Source: Heterotrichella gracilis (lineage: Eukaryota; Sar; Xanthophyceae; Tribonematales; Xanthonemataceae). From it: 64,000 nucleotides of DNA. The notes under the pieces are model-generated. The model was not told where the DNA came from. It made no database searches and saw only the letters and a program-made list of their open reading frames with translations. Made by a program: the position numbers and the translations under genes. The stretch spans positions 18,795 to 82,794 of the forward strand of contig JAULBX010019411.1 of NCBI GenBank assembly GCA_032358255.1, in the 5' to 3' direction. This document shows, piece after piece, positions 52,201-62,003 of the stretch (position 1 is the stretch's first letter; every line of letters starts with the position of its first letter).

Positions 52201-55200
52201 GACTTCCACGATGGCGACCTCATCCCAGCAGACATTCGAGTGCTCGAGTCCAAGGACCTGAAGGTGGACAACTCGGCACTCACAGGTGGGAAGGGGAAGT
52301 TGGGACGATCAGAGGACCATGATATAAAAAGCATGCCAATGACCCATATGGGGTCTCTATCAGGCCTTCACAGCCCATACATGTGTGCAGCAATTATTAC
52401 CTCCCCCCGAATGGCATGCCCTGCCTCACCTCGTCTACGGCATCCAGCTGAATTGGAGCTACCTTGCCATGCATGCTTTGAACGTGGTGCAATTCCTTGT
52501 GATCCTTAGCACCAGCATCCTCATTTTCTTTACTGTCAGACTCGGAGTGGTTATTGGAATCCGGACCCATGCGTGATGTCCCTTCTGCAGCCCTTTTTAC
52601 CTCCCCTCCCTGTGAATCGTCGTACATGGCATGCCACCCTCCTGCATGCTTCCAGGTGAATCTGAGCCGCAAGAGCGAGGCCCAGAGCTGGTGGCTGACG
52701 CGCACAGCAGCTCCCCTTTGGAGGCCACAAATGTGATCTTCTACACTACCATGGCCACAGCTGGGCATGGGCGAGGGGTGGTGATCTCCACAGGGGATCG
52801 GACCGTGATCGGCCAGATTGCAGGTCAGGGACATATGCTGGCCCAACCTGGGCAAAGCTTGCGCACATTCCTATATATCACCCTACCCCTTAAGCAAGGG
52901 GTTACCCTTCACCCTGTAGGCCAGTGTAGCAGAGACAGAAGCCTACCAGGGAGATTTTGAATGGTGGCCATCACACAACGTAGGCGTCGGTGTAGCACAT
53001 TGTGTTACCCTGCATGTCACACCAGAGACCTGTATAGTTCAGTGAAAATCTGTAGCCCTTAACCCTATTAGGATGCTCGGGGTCGTATTCCCACAATGTT
53101 TTGCAGCATCAATGATGCATGCTGGCGCACCCCTCCCCCCTTCCCATGAACCTCTGCAATCCTGACTGGGACCTGTGCTGCGTTTGAAAAATATTAAAAA
53201 AAAAAAATTTTTTTTCCTCGTTTATATCTTACATGTATATATCTGCAGGTCTGACTGGGTCGTCTGCTGCCGAAGCAAAGACCCAATTCCAGAAGGAGGT
53301 TGACCGCTTTGTGTTTTGGATCAGCGTGTACGCAATCACACTGGCTGCAGTCTTCTACCTCATCGGGGTGTTTGCAGCTGGAAGGAATGCGATCGAGATG
53401 AAGGTGTTTGTGATTGGTGCGTGAATGGGTGTCTTATAGTGAGCAGGGGAGGATAATTCAACCCCACAGGTCTCCTGGCTGTGATTGTATATTTGCACCT
53501 AGATCAGCCGCTGGTCCACCTTGTGAGGAACCCTGGTTAAGTTTTCTACAGTGCGAGGCAGTAAAATCAGTCGCCGGCCACATTTTACTGTACCTCAGGA
53601 TTGCTAGGCTCGCATTTTACGGCACTGCCCGACAGCGTTCCAACCATTGTATTAATTAATTATTTCCATTTGCAGGTATCCTGGTGGGTGCTGTTCCCCA
53701 GGGCCTGATTGTGACCCTCACCATAGCGGTGGCGGTGGCGTCTCGCCAGATGTACAAGCGCAACGTGCTGGTCAAGAACCAGCTCAGTGTGGAGAACCTG
53801 GGGGGGGTGACGGTCATCGCTTCAGACAAGACAGGTGAGGGCATGATGGCATGCATGGTAGAATCAGGGAAGGATAATAATCCTAGTAAACATCAAAACA
53901 GGTAAAATGATTTTATACAAGAAAAATTTGCAAAGAAGATACTCAATTCCACTCCTTCAGCATCTAATCATGAAACCCGCCCCCCTTGCAGGAGGATTTG
54001 AATATATCTTGTGAACCTGACCCGCATTCATGCCATGTCATGACAGTCTCCCATGCCTGCCAGGGTCTGGGTGATCGTGATTCCCAAGTTAATTTATCAG
54101 ATTGACCCTCGCCGCTTTGGGCCCCCAGATACCCTGACCCAACCTGCATGAATGTCTTCCATGCCTGGATCTTACTGGTGATCATTAAATTCAAATCATG
54201 TTCACCCCATTTTCACTGTGCTCCCCTAGGTACCCTGACCCAGAACCGCATGACCGTCTCCCATGCCTGGTTCGATGGCTTCATCTGGGATGTGCCCCAG
54301 GCAAGGAATGCGCCCCACCTGGCATCCATGCTGGAGAATGGTATCCCGGGGTCAAGGTTTGGGGAGGTGAAGCCTGATTTCGCCACTTTCAAAGTGCTCC
54401 AGATGTGCGCAGCGGTGTGCAACAACTCCAGCTTTGTCACCAAGGTGGGTTGTGTGCGGAGTTGGTAACAATCTTGCAATTTACAAGATTTTATTTGACA
54501 GTCACATTTTGAATTAGTCTTTCACATTGAAGTAAGCAATATTTGACTTTAGCTTTGTCACCAACGTACTAGGAGGACTTAAATACTATTACCTTACTTT
54601 GATATTCTTAAAGTGATACTAAATAGTATCACTTTAATAATATGTGACATAGTAAAGTTCTCCTGAAGGTACTACCTACTTGGGTGTTCTGAATGGTGGA
54701 GATTATCTGGTCAGGATGCGGATGCCCTCTTAATGTGGGAGATCATGTGAATTTGTGTACAATTGGGATAGGAACATGGGATCCTGTTTAAAGAGATCGA
54801 CCTGATTGCGTGTAAGCACGCTGCATGTAAGTGTGATTACATTGGGCACTGGTTGAAAATAATCCAACGCCTGCAGGATCCCACCGATGACACCAAGCCC
54901 CCACTGGACCTGGGGATTGCTGTTGGAGATAGCAGCTTCGACCTGCTGGGACTAGAGTGCACAGGGGATGCATCAGAGTCGGGGCTCATCAAGGCAGTCA
55001 CCCTGTACAGGGATGTGGAGGAATTCAGGAGGTATGTTATCACATCAATAAAATTTTAAACTTGTATTCATTTACTATATGCCAAGTTAATCTTGCAAGA
55101 GGCTTGCTTATCCGTTGGTGCCGTTGCATGATCATATTAGGGTTGTCCAAAAAAAACTGAGCAGACACCCGGATCTTGCAAGACCTAACATCACACCCTT

Positions 55201-58200
55201 ACCTCCAGGCGGATGCCCAAGCGGATCAAAATATTAAGAATTCTATTAAAAACCCAGACTCTAAACCCTGATCCCAAGCTTCTTGAGTTCAACAGCACCA
55301 ACAAAGTCGCAAAAGTGCAAACTCATGAAACTCTAATAGAAACCCTAACACAAAAACCTAACCCCACACCCTTTTCTCCAGGGCCATGCCCAAGCTGTTT
55401 GAGATAAAGTTCAACAGCACCAACAAGTGGCAGCTATCCATCCACAGCCCCGAAGACCCTAGCCACACCGCACACCCTATCCTACTCCTGAAGGGCGCCC
55501 CCGAGCGTGTTGTGCACATGTGCAACAAGGTCTTGGTCAATGGAAAGGCTGTGGCGCTTGACGAGGGGGCACGCCAGCAGTACCTGGAGGTGGGTAGCAG
55601 GCGGTAGGGTTTATGGTTGAGGATTAGGGTGTGGGGAGGGTTTGTGAGGATTCCATGGGCAGGCAGTTGAACCCTTCCAGGGTTCTCAAGGGTGTTTTAG
55701 AGCGTGTGTGTGGTTCAGATGTGCGGCAAAGCCATGGTAATTGGATGGCCGCGGTGCTTGACAAAGGCGCACACTAGTTGTACCTGGAAGTGGATAGCAG
55801 GGTATAGGGTACAGGAAGTGGGGATTAGGGTGTGGAGAGGGTCCAAGGTCATAAATACCATTTAAAAACCCTGTACCCTAGTCTGCTTCTCAAGAGCGCC
55901 TCTGAGGCCAAGAGTGAGAATGCAAGTCAAGGGCAAACATAAATAGTTTGGTTTAAACTACCTCCTGCAGTGCACTGCCTTGCTCCAATAAATTGCTGGA
56001 TTGCTTAAATTCAATCATCAAACTTTGCAGGCATACGAGTCCCTGGGGGCCATGGGCGAACGGGTGTTGGGATTCGCCTACCGCGAGATGAAGGAATTCG
56101 ACATGGATTTCGAATTCTGTGACAAGCCGGAGCCCAATTTCCCCCTCCACGATCTCACATTTGTGGGCCTGATGTCCCTGGTCGACCCCCCCAGGGAGGT
56201 AAGACATGGAGCGCTAGAGGAGGGTGCGCGAATGGGGCTGGTGGTAGATTTGCGGGGTCACCCGCATCTTGCCTGGTGTGAAGATTACTTTATATAAGCC
56301 ACGATTTGATGAGCTATGTCGCGTGCTAAGCATGCAGTCTCTAAAAGATATACTCACAGGTGTATCACTCGCTAACTTTTACCTCCCTGACCTGAGCTGA
56401 CATGTCACCTTCCTCTTAAGATGTGGACGCCATACAGTACTGATTCAGCATTTGTGCCCTGTGTTCCAGGGCGTGCTCGAGGCTGTTGCCACCTGCAAGC
56501 GTGCGGGAGTCAAGGTTTTCATGGTGACAGGAGACCATCCAACAACCGCACAGGTAAGCGCATGTGCGCTGTCTCATAGATTATAGCCAGGGTAGTATAT
56601 GTGGTTGCCTGTGTTGCCTCACCACTGCACAAGGGCCAATGAACATGACGCGCAGGCGCATATCGGTGGCATTGTAAAGGAGGAACCCTAAACCCTAAAT
56701 TTTCTTCCCCTTGCAGGCCATTGCCAAGCAGGTGGGCATACTGAACGAGGTACCCTAAACCCCAACCCTAAACCCTAAACCCTCTTTCTCTTGCAGGCCA
56801 TTACCAAGCAGGTGGGCATCCTAGAAAAGAACCCTAAACCCCAAACCCTAAACCCTAAACCCTCTTTCCCTTGCAGGCCATCGCCAAGCAGGTGGGCATT
56901 TTGGACGAGGACAGCCTGGCTCAGAATTTGGCCACCGTCATCAAGGGAGACGACATACGCAAATGGGAAGCATTGGACGACGAGGAGGAGCGGGTTGCCA
57001 AGTGGGACGAAGCCCTGGCGCATGATCAGATTGTGTTTGCGCGTGTGTCCCCGGCACACAAGCTCATGATTGTGGAGAACTGTCAGCGCAGGGGTGAGTC
57101 CATTGTGTAGGTTCTGGGAGCTAGGATTAGGGTTTTTGGCTCACGACCAGATTTTGTTTGCGCGTCAGTTCCTAAACTCATGATCGTGGAGAATTGTCAC
57201 CGCAGGGTTGAGTTCAAGGATTTATATTAGGGTTTAGGGTTAGGGCTTCTGGTTCACCATCAAATTTGTGTTTGCGCATGTGTCCTCGGCTCACAAACTC
57301 ATAACTGTGGAGAACTGCCTGCGCAGGGGTGTGTCCATGGTGCAAGGATGAATGTCGAAGGTTAGGGTTTGTAGCTTAGGGATCTGGCCAGTCCCGCAGA
57401 GGGCACAATGCAATGGGGCTCAAATGCGGAGCATTTATGCACCAGCATCTGAGCTCCACCGTGCCGCATTGCCCTTGCACTCATATGGTAGGGAACACCT
57501 GGTCAGGAGGCTACTACCCTCTGTTAGTGGGTATTGCCCAACAAATAACAATGCTCAATTCAAGGACCAGGCAGCTGATGATTGATGTTCGTCACTTACA
57601 TTCATATTTTAATCACAAGGGTTTCTGCTTCTGCAGGTGAGGTGGTGGCGGTGACTGGAGATGGCGTGAACGACGCCCCCGCCCTCAAGAAAGCAAACAT
57701 CGGGGTGTCCATGGGGATCACGGGCAAGGTAAGAAGGGATGGAAAAACAGATCTACACAAAACTGTTAACCCTAAACTAGGGTTTGCAAGGGTAATGCAA
57801 AATACGGTGTGTTGCTGGAGTCCACTGGCAAGTAAGCAAGTAATCATTGTCAGCTATGTACTGCACTTGTGAACACAAGATGACTTGCAGTTGCTGATGC
57901 GTGCATCAGAATAAATTTGTCTGCTGTGTATTGCTCCACATCGCTACTGTTGCAGGATGTGTCCAAGGAAGCCGCAGACATGATCCTCATGGACGACAAC
58001 TTTGCCTCCATAGTGGCGGGCATAGAGGAGGGACGCCTCATCTTCGACAACCTCAAAAAGTCAATCGCCTACACCTTGGCATCCCGCCTGGCGCAGCAGC
58101 TCCCCTTCCTCCTCTTCGTGACCATCCGCCTCCCCCTTGCCATCACCCCCATCCTCATCATGGCGGTGGATGTGCTGTGCGACATGCTGGCTGCGGTGTC

Positions 58201-61200
58201 CCTGGTGAGGAGTTTGAGGTGGATTCGATTGTATAATTGGTCAGCAGCATGCTCTATTCTAAGCGCTTGTTCCAGGCCTATGGGACCATCCAATGTTGAC
58301 ATCGATGATCATGGTTCCCCTCCCTGTCAAATTCATTTTGCGCTCCCTTGTCCCAGGCCTACGAGACCAAGGAATCAGACATTATGGCCCGCCCGCCCCG
58401 CAACCCCAAGAAAGAGACCCTAGTTAGCCGCAGGCTCATATCAATGGCATACGCACAGATTGGACTGCTGTTGGTGCGCAAAAACCCTAAACCTTAAGCT
58501 GCAGAATGTTATTTGAACATTTTCTCTATTTTTGTGCAAGGTTGATTGCTGATCTGGCTTTTGTGGCTGGTTCGCTTGTGATGAAATCTCTATTTCTAAA
58601 GTCAGTTTGCTTCAAGCTGATAGTATGCCTGGGTATGGACCCGGCATGCTTCATCAGGGAAATAACACTTTGCATAGTTACTCAAGTCGCGTGGGATCAA
58701 TAAGTGGTTCAAACAGTGCCAGGAAAGAGCTGCGTGGCGCCGCATATGCAAGACCGACTGCTAATCTGGCTGTATTGCTGGAATGCATGTAACTAACTAA
58801 CTGTAGTTACTCGGCTCAGAATGATTATTAATTACAATGAATGGTGGTTTATTTGTTTCTCACTATCTCAACAGGCTTGTGGCGGCATGTTTGGCTCCCT
58901 GGTGACCCTGAACGACTACGGCTGCGGATGGGGCGCCCTGCTGCCAAATATATGCTATAATGGTCCAATCGGGCAGTTTTCTCCCCAACAACATGCAAGG
59001 CCATGTTGTCCTTAATCAGTGATAACTAGCATGAGGCAAACTGGGATCCTCATTTTGAATTTTCAAATGCTCTTGCAGGCCTGTGGCGGCATGTTTGGCT
59101 TCTTGGTTACCCTGAACGACTATGGCTACAACTGGGGAGTGCTTCTGCCCAACGGCCTTAACTGGGAGGAGGACATGCCGCTGGTGTGCTCGGTGGGGGC
59201 CACACCCGCAGCCACCGGATGCGCCTATGGCTGCGAGGAACCCAAGGTGAGGTACTGTGGTGACGGTGCAGTTGGCGGCGGTGGTGCTTTACAGTGTTGG
59301 CAAGGCACGGCCCTTTTTGACACTGGGCGTGCAGCTTTATTGTGGTGAATAATTATATTGATGGGTGTCTTTAACACCCATAAATTAGCTGCTCGTGAAG
59401 GACATGTAGGCCATGCACATGGTGTGCTTCCTGGGGCCACACTCACAGCCACCGGATGCACCCACCGCAGCGCTATAGGCCATGGCTGTGTGGAACCGCA
59501 GGTGAGGTGCTATGGCAGTGGTACAGTTGGTGTAGATAATAGGCGTCCCACCATTGGTATGGGCTGGTCAGCAGCGCGTGCACCTGGGCATCCCTACTGC
59601 TAGGGATGATTTGGAGGGGTGCCTTTGGTGCCATCCCCACTGTCAATCCCCTTTGCTGAAACCTTGTTGTTCAAACCCTGTTGCCAATCTCATACCAGGT
59701 GGTGTGTGCGTATGCAAGACTCAGTGACAAGGGGGCACCATGCCATATGGTGCATACAATGCAGCATGCTCGCCATACTGCCGCCAACCCTACCCAGACC
59801 CTTCCCAGGCGATTTGCGAAATATACACTCCAATGCACATCCCCATCATCAGAATCCCCTGGTCAATTCCCTAGGCAGTCCCTTTGACAATGCTCTGATC
59901 CTCTGGTGTGTGTATGCAGTCCCAGTGGCAGGGAGACACCATGACATATGGTGCATACAAGGAGGCAGGCTCGCCCTACTGCCAGAACGGCTGCCCCCAA
60001 CCCTACCCAGGGTTTTCAGACGCGTTCGTGGAGTTCACACCCTATGGCTTCCGCAGCGGGGATTTCCCCTCAAGCCTCAGCATCCCCAGCGCCCTGGTGT
60101 CAGTGCTGCAGGGGGAGCACAGCGAGGGACCGAATCAAGGGAGGTACGGAAGCACTTACGTGCCCTTTGCTACATGTCAGCAATCATGCAGAAAATTGAT
60201 GCATACAAGCCCTGCTATGAAAAAACTTGCCAATGACGTCTCGTAGGCTGCGTGCAGGTGCGTGTATCTGCACGTGGTCGTGCATGCATTCGTGGGGGCT
60301 GGGGTGAGGTTGGTTCATGATCAAGCAAAACCGATGAATCATTCTCTCAAAATCCACCGGTTTTCCTTATTTCTCATAAATACAAGTTGATGAATTGTAC
60401 TTGTTCGCAGGCCGCGTGGCGAGGTGGCTGTGTGTGGCCGCACCTGCAGCTGGTGGAGGGAGCTCAGAGACGCGCCCGGGGCAGTGGATCTGCTGCTGCA
60501 GGCGCATGCAACCTACGTGCAGCGGGAGCGCCTCGGTAAGGTGTAAGGTTGTTTTGTCTAGGGTCTAGGGTTTATTTTCTGTTGGGACGTTGGAGCAGCC
60601 TATGTGCAGCGGGAGCGTCTGGATTTGTTAGGGGCGGTGGATCAGCTGCGGTAGCCCTGTCCCCCACTCTGTTGTGCTAGTAACCCCCTTGTCCCCCCTC
60701 GCCATCTGCAGGTTTGGACCCGCTTGACTTCCCCGAGGCGCCCTTCAGCCAGCTGCTGAGCCCCAATGATGTGGACCAGTTCAGCGCGTACTGCGACCTC
60801 ACGCTGGACATCCAGGGCGCAGCAGTGGTAGGGTTTAGGGTTTGGGGTTAGGGTTTAGGGTCATGCCAGGCAAATGCGGACGCTTGCCATGGTTTGGGTG
60901 CATGTTTGTTGTCCACATGACCATGTTGTAAACCCTTGATTAGGTAACCCATGCCCTCAGCTTGATGTTCCATGACACCCACGAGTCACATGACACCCAA
61001 GTTGGTATGGTACGCATTTTTTATGCCAGCGACATTTGGTTCCATACATTTGCATATGACTCATGATTCTCCTGTTCAGTTACACCACTTTTAAGCTCAT
61101 TTGGACCACACACCTACCCACAGTTTTCCTTTTCCTTGTTGCAGGCTCCCTTGTCAATCCCCGCTGCCAATGACACCGAGTATGGCTTCCCAGGGAGGAG

Positions 61201-62003
61201 GTGGGCCGACAGCTCAAGGGTTGGGCAGGTATACCATAAAGGCAAACCCTATCCCCGTGGCCCATGATGGCATTTTGCCACTGCATTGCCTTGCACATGG
61301 AGCAGTTGAACACATGACATGACACGTGTGTGCGCGCCTCGGTCTTACTCCTGCCCCCTTCGCACCCAGGTGGGCGCGGTATACTGGTGGAACGGGAGGG
61401 CGCAGCTGTGGAGCAACATAGACTACCACCAGAATGCGCTGCGCGCTGCGCAGACCGCCTACGTGGCCGCCGTGGTTGTGTGCCGCCTGGCTAACCTGCT
61501 GGTGGCCAAGACGCGCAAGCTGTCGCTGGTGCAGCACGGCATGAACAACAGGTGGGAGGGCCTAAACCCTACACCCTAAACTCTAACCCTAGACCACCCA
61601 CGGGGTGCACCCCATGGTTGTGCTCTACCCATCAGAGAGGAACACCCAGCCATGCTAACCTAGCCCAGTGGCGTAATTTGAATGCAAATGAGGAGATGAA
61701 ATCATGCAGGTGCAGATACGCAGTAAGTATTCATCATCCATACCGGAATGGCCATACTGACAGTATCATTTCTTCCATCCCCGCAGGTTCCTCAACTGGA
61801 CCCTGCTGTGGGCGGCGGGCATTGCCCTGGTGGTGATTTACGTCCCGGGGATTAACAGCATCTTTGGCACAACCCCGCTGCCGTTTGTGCAGCTGCTGCC
61901 CGGTACGGTGTGGGGTGTGGCCATCTTGGGCTATGATGAGGTGCGCAAGTACCTTATTAGGAGGTACCCCAAGGGCTGGGTGGAGCAGTACACCAACTAC
62001 TGA
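49282..62003 (+). CDS. P2C-type (Na,K-ATPase alpha-like) P-type ATPase, 24 exons
   Basis: Exons: 49282-49333, 49788-49870, 50547-50702, 51579-51774, 52190-52285, 52656-52823, 53249-53416, 53676-53834, 54230-54444, 54877-55031, 55382-55589, 56031-56198, 56470-56553, 56877-57093, 57637-57728, 57956-58204, 58357-58473, 59079-59246, 59920-60143, 60411-60535, 60712-60827, 61145-61228, 61370-61551, 61787-62003. All phases close; 1,232 residues. Catalytic motifs: TGES (194-197), phosphorylated Asp357 in [20 protein letters not shown] (Lys520), [11 protein letters not shown] (715-725). P2C hallmarks: [25 protein letters not shown] and the C-terminus [23 protein letters not shown]-like ending. Odd points: M4 reads VPQGL (Gln315) for VPEGL; M5 has Arg783 and Gln786 for Asn and Glu; M6 keeps Asp811 and Asp815. 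The M7-M8 loop is about 240 residues with eight Cys, against about 40 in animals. Family firm; transported ions uncertain. Confidence 0.93.
53190..53217. repeat. A-run followed by T-run
   Basis: A 10-12 then T 9-10 in ATPase intron 6, a short perfect A/T palindrome just upstream of exon 7. Confidence 0.9.
53995..54178 (+). repeat. Two degenerate copies of the start of ATPase exon 9
   Basis: GACAGTCTCCCATGCCTGCC (about 54042) and CCCAGATACCCTGACCCAAC plus ATGTCTTCCATGCCTGGAT (about 54124-54172) repeat the genuine CCTAGGTACCCTGACCCAGA and ACCGTCTCCCATGCCTGGTT of exon 9 (54225-54275). That exon codes for the TLTQNRMTV catalytic segment. The copies are not in frame. Confidence 0.85.
54565..54685. 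repeat. AT-rich fold-back in ATPase intron 9
   Basis: The core TTAAAGTGATACT (54608-54620), AAAT, AGTATCACTTTAA (54625-54637) is a perfect 13-bp stem. Imperfect pairing extends outward to GTACTAGGAGGACTT on the left and AAAGTTCTCCTGAAGGTAC on the right. It is locally much more AT-rich than the surroundings, as expected for a small inserted element. Confidence 0.75.
55205..55325 (+). repeat. Degenerate copy of the start of ATPase exon 11
   Basis: CCTCCAGGCGGATGCCCAAGCG at about 55201 and AGTTCAACAGCACCAACAAAG at about 55286 correspond to CTCCAGGGCCATGCCCAAGCT and AGTTCAACAGCACCAACAAGT of exon 11 (55376-55430). An insertion separates the two halves in the copy. Confidence 0.8.
55735..55810 (+). 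repeat. Degenerate copy of the end of ATPase exon 11
   Basis: GGTGCTTGACAAAGGCGCAC then CTGGAAGTGGATAGCAGGGT repeats GGCGCTTGACGAGGGGGCAC then CTGGAGGTGGGTAGCAGGCG (55551-55605), donor side included. It lies about 200 bases downstream in intron 11. Confidence 0.85.
56681..56870 (+). repeat. Two copies of the start of ATPase exon 14, alternating with telomere-like repeats
   Basis: Three successive blocks, each made of (A)CCCTAAACCCTAAA, then a CTCTTTCYCTTGCAG-type acceptor, then GCCAT(T/C)(A/G)CCAAGCAGG, occur at about 56686-56750, 56757-56820 and 56830 onward. Only the third continues into the full exon at 56877. Block two is followed directly by AAGAACCCTAAACCCC. All three acceptors look usable. 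Confidence 0.92.
57130..57348 (+). repeat. Two copies of the end of ATPase exon 14
   Basis: Around 57143-57212 and 57256-57342, sequences such as CAGATTTTGTTTGCGCGTC, CTCATGATCGTGGAGAATTG and CACAAACTCATAACTGTGG repeat the genuine CAGATTGTGTTTGCGCGTG and CTCATGATTGTGGAGAACTG (57025-57095), donor region included. A TTTAGGGTTAGGG run separates them. Confidence 0.88.
58867..58955 (+). repeat. Partial duplicate of ATPase exon 18 (M7 exon)
   Basis: ACAGGCTTGTGGCGGCATGT followed by TTGGCTCCCTGGTGACCCTG reads [16 protein letters not shown] in the exon frame, 16 codons nearly identical to genuine exon 18 at 59079 ([16 protein letters not shown]). A good acceptor precedes it, but after LLPN the copy runs out of homology and no clear donor follows. 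A cassette or mutually exclusive M7 exon is possible; a dead copy is more likely. Confidence 0.8.
59400..59515 (+). repeat. Degenerate copy of the end of ATPase exon 18
   Basis: GGTGTGCTTCCTGGGGCCAC onward, through CAGCCACCGGATGCACCC, GGCCATGGCTGTGTGGAACC and GCAGGTGAGGT, parallels exon 18 at 59183-59253 (GGTGTGCTCGGTGGGGGCCA and the GGAACCCAAGGTGAGG donor). Confidence 0.85.
59695..59805 (+). repeat. Degenerate copy of the start of ATPase exon 19
   Basis: TATGCAAGACTCAGTGACAA and GCACCATGCCATATGGTGCA then CGCCATACTGCC, CAACCCTACCCAGAC match exon 19 (59913-60010: TATGCAGTCCCAGTGGCAGG, ACACCATGACATATGGTGCA, CGCCCTACTGCC, CAACCCTACCCAGGG) with deletions. Confidence 0.85.
60588..60660 (+). repeat. 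Degenerate copy of the end of ATPase exon 20
   Basis: CAGCCTATGTGCAGCGGGAG followed by CGTCTGG resembles CAACCTACGTGCAGCGGGAG followed by CGCCTCGG at 60510-60536. A further GGGGCGGTGGATCAGCTGC resembles the preceding exon text GGGGCAGTGGATCTGCTGC. Confidence 0.8.
60826..60866. repeat. Telomere-like TTTAGGG tract starting at an ATPase donor site
   Basis: GTAGGGTTTAGGGTTTGGGG then TTAGGGTTTAGGGTCA begins at the first base of intron 21, so the donor itself is formed by the repeat. Confidence 0.9.

Noticed and set aside
56686-56870. A chromosome end (telomere) inside the window
   Set aside because: CCCTAAA runs are only two to four units, interrupted, in both orientations, and flanked by coding exons on both sides. 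They are interstitial.
49282-62003. Calling the pump a P3A plasma-membrane H+-ATPase or SERCA-type Ca2+-ATPase
   Set aside because: The C-terminal [11 protein letters not shown], the [12 protein letters not shown] and ISMAYAQIG blocks and overall order match P2C pumps. P3A pumps lack M7-M10 features of this kind and SERCA differs in M4-M6.
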